This document shows, one piece after another, positions 17,107-26,675 of a DNA stretch of 64,000 nucleotides. The notes under the pieces are model-generated. The model was not told the origin of the DNA, did not search any database, and saw only the letters and a list, made by a program, of their open reading frames with translations. The stretch lies in NCBI GenBank assembly GCA_963709505.1, contig CAVPXC010000029.1, positions 1 to 64,000 of the forward strand. The letters are read 5' to 3'. Every line of letters begins with the position of its first letter. Positions within the stretch are counted from its first letter, which is position 1. The translations under genes were made by a program, and so were the position numbers. The DNA is from CAVPXC01 sp963709505 (lineage in GTDB: Bacteria; Chloroflexota; Anaerolineae; JAAEKA01).

Positions 17107-18162
17107 ATGGAAACAACCAACACATCACTGGAGTTTTCAGCAGGTAGCCGGCTGGAGCGGGTATTGCGCTCGGGTCGATTTGCGGTTACGGCCGAGCTCA
17201 ACCCACCCGACAGCGCCAACCCGCAGGATGTGTACGATGCGGCTTTGGTGTTGTCGGAGGTATGTGACGCCATCAATGCCACCGATGCCTCCGGCGCGCA
17301 CTGCCATATGTCGAGCGTAGCGATTTGCGCTTTGTTGACGCGCGCCGGCTATGAGCCGGTGTACCAGATTTCGTGCCGCGACCGCAACCGCATTGCGATC
17401 CAGGGCGACCTGCTGGGCGCGGCGGCGATGGGCGTCAAGAACGTGCTGTGTCTGACGGGCGACGACGTAACTGCCGGCGACCAGCCGCAGGCTAAGCGTG
17501 TGTTTGATCTGGACTCGACACAGCTGCTGTTTACGGCTAAGATCATGCGCGACCACGGCATGTTTTTGAGCGGCCGCAAGCTCACGACTCCTCCCCGCGT
17601 GTTCCTGGGCGCAGCCGAGAACCCCTTCGTGCCGCCGTTCGACTGGCGTCCGCTGCGCCTGGCCAAGAAGATAGAAGCCGGCGCACAGTTCATCCAAACT
17701 CAATATTGCTTTGATGTGCCCAGGTTTCAGCAATTCATGGCGCGTGTACGGGACCTGGGGCTGGACGAGCGGGTCTACATCCTGGTCGGCGTTGGGCCGC
17801 TGCGCTCGGACAAGGCGGCCGAATACATGCGCAAGAACGTGCCGGGTGTCCACATCCCGGACGAAATCGTTGAGCGGCTGCGCCAAACGCCCAAGGAAAA
17901 GAAGCTGGCCGAGGGCAAGCGCATCTGTGTCGAAATCATCCAGCAAGTCAAGGAAATCGCGGGCGTGGCCGGCGTACACGTTATGGCCTATCGGCAAGAA
18001 GAGTTGGTGGCGGAGATCATCGAAGAGTCCGGGCTGCTGCCTCGACCCCTGCAGCCATCTTCAGCCGCCCGAGAAGCTTATTTGCGCGCACGGCGCCACG
18101 CCCATGACCATACCCCATCCGATGGGTCGCAACCCCAAAACCCGTGGAGAATCCAACCATGA
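17107..18162 (+). CDS. metF: Methylenetetrahydrofolate reductase
   Basis: This 351-residue flavoprotein interconverts 5-methyl-THF and 5,10-methylene-THF. It shows the MetF TIM-barrel features TAELNPPDSANP near residue 24, NATD.SGAHCHMSS, YQISCRDRNR, NVLCLTGDD and GAQFIQTQYCFD, which line the FAD and folate pocket. I place the start at 17107; upstream in-frame codons are repeat-like AG-rich DNA. The C-terminus extends about 50 residues beyond short MetFs. Next to metV and a pterin methyltransferase, it may work in the oxidative direction, turning methyl groups from demethylation into methylene-THF, or in the reductive one (undecided). Confidence 0.92.
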   Translation: METTNTSLEFSAGSRLERVLRSGRFAVTAELNPPDSANPQDVYDAALVLSEVCDAINATDASGAHCHMSSVAICALLTRAGYEPVYQISCRDRNRIAIQGDLLGAAAMGVKNVLCLTGDDVTAGDQPQAKRVFDLDSTQLLFTAKIMRDHGMFLSGRKLTTPPRVFLGAAENPFVPPFDWRPLRLAKKIEAGAQFIQTQYCFDVPRFQQFMARVRDLGLDERVYILVGVGPLRSDKAAEYMRKNVPGVHIPDEIVERLRQTPKEKKLAEGKRICVEIIQQVKEIAGVAGVHVMAYRQEELVAEIIEESGLLPRPLQPSSAAREAYLRARRHAHDHTPSDGSQPQNPWRIQP

Positions 18163-19127
18163 CACTAGAAACGATCGTCTCATCCCCGTCGAAAACCGTT
18201 GTGATCGGCCCAGGCAGGCCGTTTGTCATCATCGGCGAGCGGATCAATCCGACCGGCCGCAAGAAGCTGGCCGCCGAAATGCAGGCGGGTGACTTTAGCC
18301 GCGTTCGCGCTGACGCCATCGCCCAAGTTGCCGCCGGCGCGCACATTCTCGACGTCAACGCCGGCCTCGGCGTAGCCAACCCCCACGAGGTTGAGCCGGA
18401 AGTTCTGACCGAGGCCATCCGCATCGTGCAGGAAGTGGTCGACGTGCCGATCTCGATCAATTCGTCGGTCGTTCCGGCCCTCAAGGCCGGCCTGAAGGCC
18501 GCTTGGGGCAAGCCTATTGTCAACTCGGTGACCGGCGAGGAGGAGCGGATGGAGGTGGTGTTCCCGCTCGTGGCCGAGCGCGGGGCGGTGGTTATCGCCA
18601 TCTCCAACGACGAGAGCGGTATCTCCTACGATCCAAGGGTGCGTTTCGAGGTCGCTAAACGAATCGTCAAGCGCGCGGCCACCTACGGCATTCCACCCGA
18701 GAATATCCTGATCGATCCGCTGGCGATGCCCGCCGGCGCGGTACCCGGAGCCGGCAAGCAGATCTTTGACATCGTGCGCTGGATCCGCGAGGAACTGGGC
18801 TGCAATTGCACCTGTGGCGCGTCCAATATCTCCTTTGGCCTGCCCAACCGGGCGGCGGTCAACGCCAGCTTTGTCGCCATGGCCATCGCCGCGGGCATGA
18901 CCTGCGCGATTACCAACCCGCTGGAGCAGGAGATCATGACCGGCATCCGCGCGGCGGACCTGCTGATGGGCCAGGACGAGAACTGTACGGCCTGGATCAT
19001 GATGCAGCGCCAGCTGCAAAAGGCTGCCGCACAAGCGGCGGCCTTGGCCGCTGGCGAGACGGCTACGCCGGCCGAGACGGGCGAGCGCCGCTCGCGCCGG
19101 GATCGGGTTTCGTCTGGTGGGGCTTAA
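18159..19127 (+). CDS. Methyltetrahydrofolate:corrinoid methyltransferase (AcsE/MtgA/MetH pterin domain)
   Basis: This 322-residue pterin-binding TIM barrel would pass methyl groups between a corrinoid protein and tetrahydrofolate. It has the family's GERINPTGRKKL near residue 25, AGAHILDVNAG near 63, INSVTGEEERM (written NSVTGEEER in the protein) near 128 and an Asn/Asp-rich floor. Length matches AcsE/MtgA-type enzymes plus a short basic tail. ATG at 18159 is chosen because GGAG lies 9 bases upstream and it overlaps the metF stop (ATGA). Together with MetF/MetV this closes the methyl route from URO-D proteins to folate. Confidence 0.9.
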   Translation: MTLETIVSSPSKTVVIGPGRPFVIIGERINPTGRKKLAAEMQAGDFSRVRADAIAQVAAGAHILDVNAGLGVANPHEVEPEVLTEAIRIVQEVVDVPISINSSVVPALKAGLKAAWGKPIVNSVTGEEERMEVVFPLVAERGAVVIAISNDESGISYDPRVRFEVAKRIVKRAATYGIPPENILIDPLAMPAGAVPGAGKQIFDIVRWIREELGCNCTCGASNISFGLPNRAAVNASFVAMAIAAGMTCAITNPLEQEIMTGIRAADLLMGQDENCTAWIMMQRQLQKAAAQAAALAAGETATPAETGERRSRRDRVSSGGA

Positions 19128-19133
19128 TAGTGG

Positions 19134-19233
19134 AGACCCTTTGGGTTTCTCTACGCTGGATTCGTTGTCCTGGCACCAACGATTATCGGCCCAGTGACGA
19201 AACCTGATTTGTAGCGAGAAACCCAAAGGGTCT
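19134..19233. repeat. AGACCCTTTGGGTTTCT inverted repeat
   Basis: Exact 17-base arms at 19134-19150 and 19217-19233 flank about 66 bases. The element fills the gap between the methyltransferase and the tandem aldolase. Confidence 0.8.
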
Positions 19234-19246
19234 GGTAGGAGCATCC

Positions 19247-20531
19247 ATGCGATTTCACCTGCTTCATCCTCGCGACCAGCTCGTCGCGATCATGAATCGC
19301 ATTTACAACAACGGCATGACCACCCTGTCGGGCGGCAACTTGTCGATTCTCGACGCTAACGGCGACATCTGGATCACGCCCGCCGGCGTCGACAAGGGCA
19401 AGCTGACGCCGCAGGACATCGTGTGCGTACACGCCGATGGCACGGTCGACGGCCTGCACCGGCCGTCGTCTGAGCTCCCCTTCCATCGAGCGATCTACCG
19501 CTGCCGGCCGGATCTGCGGGCCATTGTGCACGCACATGCGCCCGCGTTGGTGTCGTTTAGCATCGTTCGTCAGGATTCCGAATGCATATATCATTCCGCA
19601 GGCGCAGCGCGTTTGCGGGCTGGTGGGCTATGCCCCCTATGCCTTACCCGGCAGTGAGCAGCTTGGCGAAGCCATCGCCGATACTTTCGCCGACGGCTAC
19701 AACGTCGTGCTGCTGGAGAACCACGGCATTGCTGCGGGGGCAGGCGATCTGCTGACCGCGTTTCAGCGGCTGGAGACTCTGGACTTCTGTGCGCGCACGG
19801 AGCTGAAGGCGCACGCGCTTGGGCCGATCAATACGCTTACCGAGGCGCAGCTGTTGCCCTTCGATGCCCAACACAACCTGCTGCCCGAGTTCGCGTCGGG
19901 TTGGCATTCCAGCCGCGAGCGGGAGCTGAGGCAGGAAATGGTGGAGATCGTTCGGCGGGCCTGCGAGCGCTATCTGATGATCAGCACAGAGGGCGTCGTT
20001 TCCGCGCGCCTCGACGAGCACAGCTTTTTGATCACGCCTACGGGACTGGATCGAGGCAATCTGGAGATCGAGGACATTGTCTTAATCCAGGATGGCCAAC
20101 GCGAGCGTGACAAACTACCCAGCCGTTCCGTGCGGCTGCACGCTGCGATCTACGAGATGCATCCGGACGTCAACTGCGTGATAACAGCCCAGTCGCCCAA
20201 TATCTTAGCCTACGCGATCACGCATGGCCGCTTTGACACGCGCACGATCCCGGAGAGCTACATTTTGCTGCGCGATGTGCCGATGATACCGTATGGCGCG
20301 CAGTTCAAAGAGCCGCAACGCGTAGCCGAAGCGCTTTGCGATCGCTCGCCCGTGCTGTTGATCCAAAACGACGCCGTGCTGACGACCGGGCGCACCATCC
20401 TGCAGGCTTTCGACCGTCTCGAAGTAGTCGAGTTCAGCGCCCGTGCGCTGATCGACACCGCACTGCTAGGCCCGCATGTTCCGATCGGCGATGTGCAGCT
20501 GGCCAATTTGATCGAGGCGTTCTTGTCCTGA
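19247..20531 (+). CDS. Tandem class II aldolase-like protein (one frameshift)
   Basis: Two class II aldolase/adducin domains stand in a row, about 425 residues in all. The first has GGNLSI, SSELPFHRAIY, the zinc ligands HAHAP and the later ENHG. The second has RSVRLHAAIYEMHPD but reads TAQSPN where the HxH should be, so it has probably lost metal binding. The frame breaks near 19573: one extra base between IVRQ and IPNAYIIPQAQ. GGAG lies 7 bases before the ATG. It probably cleaves a ketose phosphate or related sugar; linkage to rhamnose isomerase suggests rhamnulose-type substrates (inference). Confidence 0.78.
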
Positions 20532-20602
20532 GACCCGCCATACCGCGGGGCGGTATTGGCGAATTCAGAAACCCGATCGTGTCACTGGCGCTGCGCCGTG
20601 AG

Positions 20603-20653
20603 GTCCGCCGAAGCATCCCCCGTTTACATCCATGCCGAGATGCTTCGGCGGAC
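20603..20653. repeat. GTCCGCCGAAGCATC inverted repeat
   Basis: Perfect 15-base arms at 20603-20617 and 20639-20653 surround a 21-base loop. The element lies in the 236-base gap before the rhamnose isomerase, where I see no gene. It could stall or stabilise the transcript. Confidence 0.75.
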
Positions 20654-20767
20654 TTCAGCATGACATAACTGAGCAAGTTTCTGAGTAGAACCGCGGACTG
20701 GCGGAGGCGCGGACTAGAGCGGAGACGGAGCCGAACTGCTCGAGTCTTCAGATGTTTGGAGAAACCC

Positions 20768-22051
20768 ATGGTCAACCAATCAACACCCACGGAAAAACAA
20801 ATCGAAAGCACTTACGAACTGGCGCGTGAGCATTATGCCCTTCTAGGCGTGGACACCGACAAGGCTTTGGAGCGCTTGTCAAGCATCGCCATCAGCCTGC
20901 ATTGCTGGCAGGGCGACGACGTGGGCGGCTTCGAGGCCCCTGGCGGCGAGCTAGGCGGCGGCCTGGCCGCCACCGGCAACTACCCGGGCAAGGCCCGCAC
21001 CGCCGATGAGCTGCGCCAGGACCTCGACACCACTTACGGCCTGATCCCCGGCAAGCATCGCCTGAATCTGCATGCTATCTACGCTGAAACCGGCGGCAAG
21101 CCGGTCGAGCGCACCCAGCTACGGCCGGAGCACTTCAGCCGCTGGGTGGACTGGGCCAAGGCTAACGGCCACGGCCTCGACTTCAACCCGACCTGCTTCT
21201 CGCATCCACTGGCCGCCAGCGGCTTTACGCTGGCAAGCTACGACCAGGGCATCCGTCATTTCTGGATCGAACACTGCATCGCCAGCCGTAAGATCGGCGA
21301 GAGCTTTGGGCGGGCGCTCGGCACGCCGTGCGTGACTAACGTCTGGATCCCGGACGGGCTCAAGGATACTCCGGTGGACCGCAAGACGCCGCGCGAGCTG
21401 CTGAAGCGGTCGCTGGATGCGGTTTTCGCCGAGAAAATCGACCCGCGCGCAAATCTGGACGCGGTGGAGGGCAAGCTCTTCGGGTTGGGCTCCGAGGCCT
21501 ACGTGGTGGGCTCGCACGAGTTCTACCTGGGCTATGCCATCACACATGACGTGCTACTGACGCTGGATAGCGGCCATTTTCACCCCACGGAGACGATCGC
21601 CGATAAGCTGTCGGCGGTGTTGATGTACGTCGACGAAGTGCTGCTGCACGTCAGCCGCGGTGTGCGCTGGGACAGCGACCACGTCGTGATCCTGTCCGAC
21701 GAGTTGCAGTCGATCATGCAGGAGCTCGTGCGCGGGGATTACCTGGGCCGCGTGCACATTGGACTGGACTATTTTGATGCCAGCATCAACCGTGTGGCCG
21801 CCTGGGCCGTGGGCACGCGCAACGCGCTGCGGGCTCTACTCATCGCGCTGTTGGAGCCGATCGACTCGATGCGGGCGCTCGAGGTCGCGGGCGACTATAC
21901 CTCGCGCCTGGCCCTGCTTGAGGAGCTCAAAGGCCTGCCCTTCGGTGCGGTGTGGGACTATCACTGCCTGAAGCAGCATGTGCCGATCGGAATGGCTTTT
22001 ATGAACGAAATCAAGGCTTATGAGGCGGCTGTGCTTTCAAAGCGCGGTTAG
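20768..22051 (+). CDS. rhaA: L-rhamnose isomerase
   Basis: This enzyme converts L-rhamnose to L-rhamnulose. The product is 427 residues, close to the 419 of E. coli RhaA. It carries the RhaA segment SLHCWQGDDVGGFE (residues 43-56), then GKHRLNLHAIYAE, the metal-site region HFWIEHC, VGSHEFYLGYAITHDVLLTLDSGHFHPTE, and the late HIGLDYFDASINR. It is the classic RhaA rather than the shorter RhaI type. The start at 20768 is preceded by GGAG. It lies between two class II aldolases, but no rhamnulokinase is seen in the window, so the kinase is elsewhere or the route is non-phosphorylated. Confidence 0.93.
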   Translation: MVNQSTPTEKQIESTYELAREHYALLGVDTDKALERLSSIAISLHCWQGDDVGGFEAPGGELGGGLAATGNYPGKARTADELRQDLDTTYGLIPGKHRLNLHAIYAETGGKPVERTQLRPEHFSRWVDWAKANGHGLDFNPTCFSHPLAASGFTLASYDQGIRHFWIEHCIASRKIGESFGRALGTPCVTNVWIPDGLKDTPVDRKTPRELLKRSLDAVFAEKIDPRANLDAVEGKLFGLGSEAYVVGSHEFYLGYAITHDVLLTLDSGHFHPTETIADKLSAVLMYVDEVLLHVSRGVRWDSDHVVILSDELQSIMQELVRGDYLGRVHIGLDYFDASINRVAAWAVGTRNALRALLIALLEPIDSMRALEVAGDYTSRLALLEELKGLPFGAVWDYHCLKQHVPIGMAFMNEIKAYEAAVLSKRG

Positions 22052-22145
22052 TGAGGCAGACAGTGAACAGCGTACAGTCAACAGCAGACAAATCAAACTC
22101 GTTGCCATTCACTGTGCACTGTCTTAGCCACTAAAAACCTTGGTG

Positions 22146-22376
22146 AGCGTGGGTCGAGTAGGTCCTGGCGGCGCACTATCGAAATGTTCAGTATTCAAAG
22201 CAGACTCACATCAGCCGAGACTCGCCGCCAGGACCGTACTCGAGACCCCTTGAATATGCTATCGCGTCGAGGATCACGGGTCTCGATACGGGTCTGGCGG
22301 CAGTTGTCGATAGCTGGAAGCAGTGGGTGCTCAAGTTGATCTTCGGTAAGACGCCGCCAGACCCTACTCGACCCAC
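22146..22376. repeat. Nested GGGTCGAGTAGG-type inverted repeats
   Basis: The 360-base gap after rhaA holds two nested inverted repeats and no gene. GTCGAGTAGGTCCTGGCGGCG at its left edge pairs with CGCCGCCAGGACCGTACTCGA near 22222, and CGGGTCTGGCGGC near 22289 pairs with GCCGCCAGACCCTACTCGAC near 22350. A short CAGTGAACAG/CACTGT pair at 22060-22125 belongs to the family also seen after the first dehydrogenase. The CGAGTA/GCCGCC core resembles the 36-bp element inside the cyclase and monooxygenase genes. Confidence 0.75.
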
Positions 22377-22411
22377 GATCACGAGACACCGCACCACTGG
22401 AGATTTATCCT

Positions 22412-23177
22412 ATGAACAACAATGACGCCCTATCGCAACTCGTCGCCCTTTCCCGTTCCCTGGGCGAGCCTGCGAGAGACTATGTGATTCTCGGCGAGGG
22501 CAACACCTCGGCCCGAGCCGACGAGACGACCTTCTGGGTGAAGGCCAGCGGCACCGAGTTGCGTACGATCGGTGCAGAAGGCTTTGTGCGGGTCGCTTTC
22601 GACCGCGTGCAAGCAATGCTCGACGGGCCGGATCTCGGCGACGAGGAGACCCGACAGGCACTGCAAGCTGCTAAAGTCGATCCTGAAACGCCGGGCCATC
22701 CGTCGGTAGAGACCGTGCTGCACGCACTGTGCCTGCAGCTGCCGGGCATCCATTTCGTCGGTCACACGCACCCGACTGCCATCAACATGATCACTTGCTC
22801 GCAGGCGTTGGAGACGGCGGTCAACGGTAGGTTGTTTCCTGACGAGATCGTGGTGTGCGGACCGGCGACGGTCGTCGTCCCCTACACCGATCCGGGCTTG
22901 CCGCTGGCGCGCGAGGTACAGCGGCGCATTGCCGACTACATTGAGATCCACGACGAGATCCCGAAGACGATCTTGATGCAAAACCATGGGTTTATCGCCC
23001 TCGGCGCGTCGTCGCGCCAGGTCGAGAACATCACTGCCATGGCGGTCAAGGCGGCGACGGATCCTCGTCGGGGCCTACGCGCTTGGCGGCCCTCGTTTTA
23101 TGACCCCCCAGGCGGTGGCGCGCATCCATACTCGCCCCGACGAGCACTATCGCCAGCGGGCGCTGGGCCAGAGGTAA
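22412..23177 (+). CDS. Class II aldolase family protein (one frameshift)
   Basis: This class II aldolase/adducin domain has ILGEGNTSARAD.TFWVKASG, the zinc ligands in GHTHPTAIN, and MQNHGFIALG. It resembles the aldolase half of bacterial rhamnulose-phosphate aldolase fusions (RhaE-like). As given, the frame continues into the next gene, but one extra base near 23057 hides the real C-terminus. In the next frame, ILVGAYALGGPRFMTP...HYRQRALGQR ends at a TAA at 23175-23177. The apparent 709-residue fusion is therefore an artefact. Likely reaction: retro-aldol cleavage of rhamnulose-1-phosphate or a derivative. Confidence 0.8.
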
Positions 23178-23185
23178 TCGAACTC

Positions 23186-24541
23186 ATGGAAAATTCCCTG
23201 ATCGAGGCGTTGGAAGCTAGGTTGAACGAATTCGATCCCGCCACGCGTGCGGCCGCGCTGAACGAATTGGCGATACTGGCTGATGCAGGCGAGATTCAGT
23301 GTTCGGCTCCGGCCGATGTGGCCAACATGCATTGCCACACGTTCTTCTCCTACAATGCCTACGGCTATTCACCCAGCGGTCTGGCTTGGCTCGGCCGTCG
23401 CAACGGCACCAGGTTGATGGGGATCGTCGACTTCGATGTGCTCGACGGAGTCGACGAGTTTCTAACCGCCTGTGACTTGGTAGGCGTGCGCGGCAGTGCC
23501 GGCGTCGAAACTCGAGCCTATGTGCCGGAATTTGCCACGCGTGAGATCAACTCGCCGGGCGAGCCGGGCATCACTTATCACATGGGCATTGGCTTCACCT
23601 CCAGCGCCATCCCCGCCGAGGTTGCCGGTATCGCTGCGAGCCTGCGCAAACGGGCCCGCGAACGCAACCTTGGCGTGATGGCGCGCGTCAACGCCTATCT
23701 CGACCCGGTGGTCATCGACTATGAAGCCGACGTGCTCCCGCTGACCCCAGCCGGAACCGCCACCGAGCGTCATATGGTCCTGGCCTACGTACGCGCGGCG
23801 CAGCGAACCAACCATGACCCCGTGGGCTTTTGGGCCGAGAAGTTGGGCATGAGCCGTGACGACGTACAACGCATGATCGGCAAGACGGGCGAGGCGCCGG
23901 CCTTTCAGAACCTGGTACGCAGCAAGCTGATGAAGCAGGGCGGAGTGGGGTACGTCCTACCCAGCCCAGAAAGCTTCCCCGGTATTGCGGAGTTTCACCG
24001 CTTGATCGCGGCTTGCGATGCCCTGCCCTGCATCACCTGGCTTGACGGCACATCGCCCGGCGAGCAGGCAATGGAAGAGCTGGCGGAGCTGCTGATCGGC
24101 GAGGGATGTGTGACCATGAATATCATACCGGATCGCAATTGGAACATCGTCGATCCGGCCGTGAAGCAGGACAAGCTTCAAAGGCTGATTGAGGTCGTCC
24201 AGTTGGCGCAGGCACTGGATTTGCCGATCAACGTCGGCACCGAGATGAACAGCTTCGGCAACAAGCGCATCGACGACTTCAACGCGCCGGAGCTGGCGCC
24301 GATGCGCAAACAGTTCATGGACGGCGCCTATTTCATTTACGGCCACACCGTCATGCAACGAGCGGCCGGGCTGGGCTATCAGAGCATGTGGGCGAGAGTA
24401 TACCTGCCAGGGCGCCGTGAACGCAATGCCTTCTATACACAGATGGGCGCTCTGGTCCCGCCCGGTCCACAGGGCCTGAGCCGGCTGGCCGCCCTATCTG
24501 TCGAGATGACACCCGTTGATATGCTGAGACAACTGGCCTAG
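23186..24541 (+). CDS. PHP-domain protein, putative metal-dependent hydrolase
   Basis: This 451-residue PHP-fold protein has the metal-binding MHCHTFFSYNAYG near residues 50-62, then VDFDVLDG and VGVRGSAGVETRAY, and a C-terminal region with VGTEMNSFG. GAGGT lies 10 bases before the ATG at 23186, which supports a separate gene rather than a fusion with the aldolase. PHP proteins hydrolyse phosphoesters. In sugar clusters they may remove a phosphate or act on a cyclic sugar phosphate, but no substrate can be assigned. It is coupled to the aldolase by a gap of only 8 bases. Confidence 0.78.
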   Translation: MENSLIEALEARLNEFDPATRAAALNELAILADAGEIQCSAPADVANMHCHTFFSYNAYGYSPSGLAWLGRRNGTRLMGIVDFDVLDGVDEFLTACDLVGVRGSAGVETRAYVPEFATREINSPGEPGITYHMGIGFTSSAIPAEVAGIAASLRKRARERNLGVMARVNAYLDPVVIDYEADVLPLTPAGTATERHMVLAYVRAAQRTNHDPVGFWAEKLGMSRDDVQRMIGKTGEAPAFQNLVRSKLMKQGGVGYVLPSPESFPGIAEFHRLIAACDALPCITWLDGTSPGEQAMEELAELLIGEGCVTMNIIPDRNWNIVDPAVKQDKLQRLIEVVQLAQALDLPINVGTEMNSFGNKRIDDFNAPELAPMRKQFMDGAYFIYGHTVMQRAAGLGYQSMWARVYLPGRRERNAFYTQMGALVPPGPQGLSRLAALSVEMTPVDMLRQLA

Positions 24542-24605
24542 CACCGTACTACACACAGTGTTTTGTTAAGCAAAAAGTTGTGAGTGTCATCTCTTTGTAA
24601 CTCGT

Positions 24606-24698
24606 GACCCGTCATTCCTGCGAAAGCAGGAATCCATCCGGCTGGTGGTCAATACGAGCTTGCCAGATGGATTCCTGCTTTCGCAGGAATGACGGGTC
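24606..24698. repeat. GACCCGTCATTCCTGCGAAAG inverted repeat
   Basis: Near-perfect arms of about 33 bases read GACCCGTCATTCCTGCGA... and back ...GGAATGACGGGTC, around a short loop. The CGTCATTCCTGCGAAAGCAGG motif is a very widespread bacterial hairpin repeat. The rest of the 232-base gap shows nothing else. Confidence 0.85.
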
Positions 24699-24773
24699 GC
24701 AGCTACCAAACTTCAACCTAACAGAGCACTCAGGACGATACAGATCGATCTTAATCAAAAACAAGGAACCCTC

Positions 24774-26571
24774 ATGAACGACAAACTAACTGATTTCCGC
24801 CACGCCGAAGCGCCGCTGCCTGCAGAGAACCACCTTTGGCCGCTGTACGGCGCCGGCTTCGAAAACCTGGGTCTGAACGGCCAACCGATCGATGTCCCGA
24901 TGCCGGCCTACGGCCCCGACGAATTGCTCGTGCGGCATGATGCCTGCGGCTTGTGCTTCTCCGACATCAAGATCATCAAGCTGGGCGAAGAGCACCCGCG
25001 CATCTACCGCAAAATGGCTGAAAACCCGGTGGTGCTGGGCCACGAGATCGCCATGACCGTGGTCGGTGTGGGCGAGAATCTCAAGGACCAGTATCATATC
25101 GGCGACCGCTTCACTATCCAGGCGGACGTTTTCGTCGGCGGTATCGGCTACGCCTACGGCTATGAAATCCAAGGCGGCCTGTCGCAGTACAACGTCATCG
25201 ACCAGCGGGTGCTCCACGGCGACGACGGCAACTATCTGCTCAAGGTCAAGCCCACCACCGGCTACGCCGAGAGCGCGTTAACCGAGCCTTGGGCCTGTGT
25301 CACCGCAGCCTACGGGTTGACCTATCGCACCGGGCTGAAGGCGGGCGGGACGACGTGGGTCGTTGGAGTCCCCAACCCCTCCCCCGGCCCCTCCCCTAGG
25401 AGGAGAGGGGGGAGAGGGGGAGGAGAGGGGGAGGAGAAGGGAGCTATTCGATTAGTTCAGGGTTTGATGAGGAGTCGCATCCGGCTCGCCTGTTGCTGAG
25501 CGGCGTGCCGCAGCCGTTTGATGCGTGGCTGCGAGAGCGGGCGGCAGCGCTTGGCGTCGAGGTGATCGACGTCCCCGACGTGACTGCACCCCCGGTGCAG
25601 CTCGTCGACGACATCGTCTTGCTGAACCCCAACCCGGACCTGATCGAAACGGTCAGCCCGTGGCTGGACCAATTTGGCGTTGTGGCCTTGATCGGAAGCC
25701 AGCCATTGTCACGCAAGGCAAACGTTGACATCGGCCGCGTGCACTACAACAGGTGGGTATACGTCGGCGGGCAAAGCGCAGATATCGCGCGTGCGTACGG
25801 CGATTTACCCGTTCGATCCGCGTTGCGACCTGGCGGGCGGGCCTGGTTCGTCGGCGCAGCCGGGCCGATGGGCCGCATGCACGTCCAACGGGCAATCCAG
25901 ATGGCCGGCAGTCCGAGCGTGATCGTCTGCACCGACGTCAGCGACCTGCGGCTCGACGATCTGAAAGTGTCCTACGAGGCCGAGGCTGAGGCAAAAGGTA
26001 TCGAGTTCATTTGTGTCAACCCGATGAACAAAACAGCCTACACGAGCTCTTAGCTCGTTTCGCCCCTCCCCCTTCCGAGGGGGGAGGCCGGGAGGGGGGT
26101 GGTTTTGACGACATCGTCGTTCTCGCGCCCGTACCGGTAGTCATTGCCGAGGCTGCACCGTATTTGGCGGCCAAAGGTGTGATGAACGTCTTTGCCGGTG
26201 TGGCGCGCGGTACCGTGACCCAGCTCGATCTGAGCGATGCCTACATGAAGGATGCGCGTGTCATCGGCCATTCGGCCTCTACCATCGACGACCTGCGCCT
26301 GATGCTGCACCAAGCCGAATCTGGCCAGCTCTCGCCCAATCGTTCGGTAGCCGCGATCGGCTCGCTCGACGCAGCGCGCGACGGCTTGGTCGCCGTGCGT
26401 GATACGGCGTTCCCCGGTAAGGTGGTCATCTACCCGCAGATCAAGGAATTCCCACTGACCGCCCTGCCCGATCTGCACGAGAAGCTCCCCACCGTCTATG
26501 CCAAACTGATCGATGGCCGAGAGTGGACCAATGAGGCGGAGGAGGAGTTTCTTAGGTTGATGTTGGCGTAG
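24774..26571 (+). CDS. Zinc-type MDR dehydrogenase, copy 1 (broken by two repeats)
   Basis: This is a medium-chain dehydrogenase, most like L-sorbose-1-phosphate reductase-type enzymes. Catalytic-site residues are visible: CGLCFSD near residue 62, GHE near 90, and TEPWACVTAAY near 168. The four-cysteine structural zinc loop is absent. The NAD-binding part resumes as SYSISSGFDEESHP and FVGAAGPMGRMHVQRA. The coding sequence is broken twice by GC-rich palindromic repeats, at about 25369-25442 and 26058-26101, each shifting the frame; the rest is intact and parallels copy 2 at 27522-29320. It probably oxidises or reduces a sugar or polyol phosphate. As given it is a pseudogene or an assembly of repeat insertions. 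Confidence 0.72.
25369..25442. repeat. C-rich/G-rich palindromic repeat inside MDR copy 1
   Basis: CCCAACCCCTCCCCCGGCCC followed by a GGAGGAGAGGGG-type run forms a hairpin with C-rich and G-rich arms. Its translation (PNPSPGPSPRRRGG) is a peptide I have seen often in Chloroflexota proteins that carry such insertions. It sits just before the SYSxSxGFD segment. Confidence 0.7.
26058..26101. repeat. Second C/G palindromic repeat inside MDR copy 1
   Basis: CCCCTCCCCCTTCCGAGGGG and GGAGGCCGGGAGGGGGG form a short imperfect hairpin. It interrupts the coding sequence just before GFDDIVVLAP and changes the frame. Confidence 0.7.
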
Positions 26572-26675
26572 TTCAGTGAACAGTGAAGAGTAAGCAGAAG
26601 GCAGTAGTGCAGAATCGCACTGTACTCACTGTCCACTGTTCACTGTTCACTGACGACTGATAGGGAGTGGCAATC

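Noticed and set aside
22412..24541. Bifunctional aldolase-PHP fusion enzyme
   Set aside because: A frameshift hides a separate stop and a separate ribosome site and start (see finding).
24606..24698. Rho-independent terminator after the PHP gene
   Set aside because: The stem is about 33 bp with no U-run and matches a widespread dispersed hairpin repeat, so I list it as a repeat.
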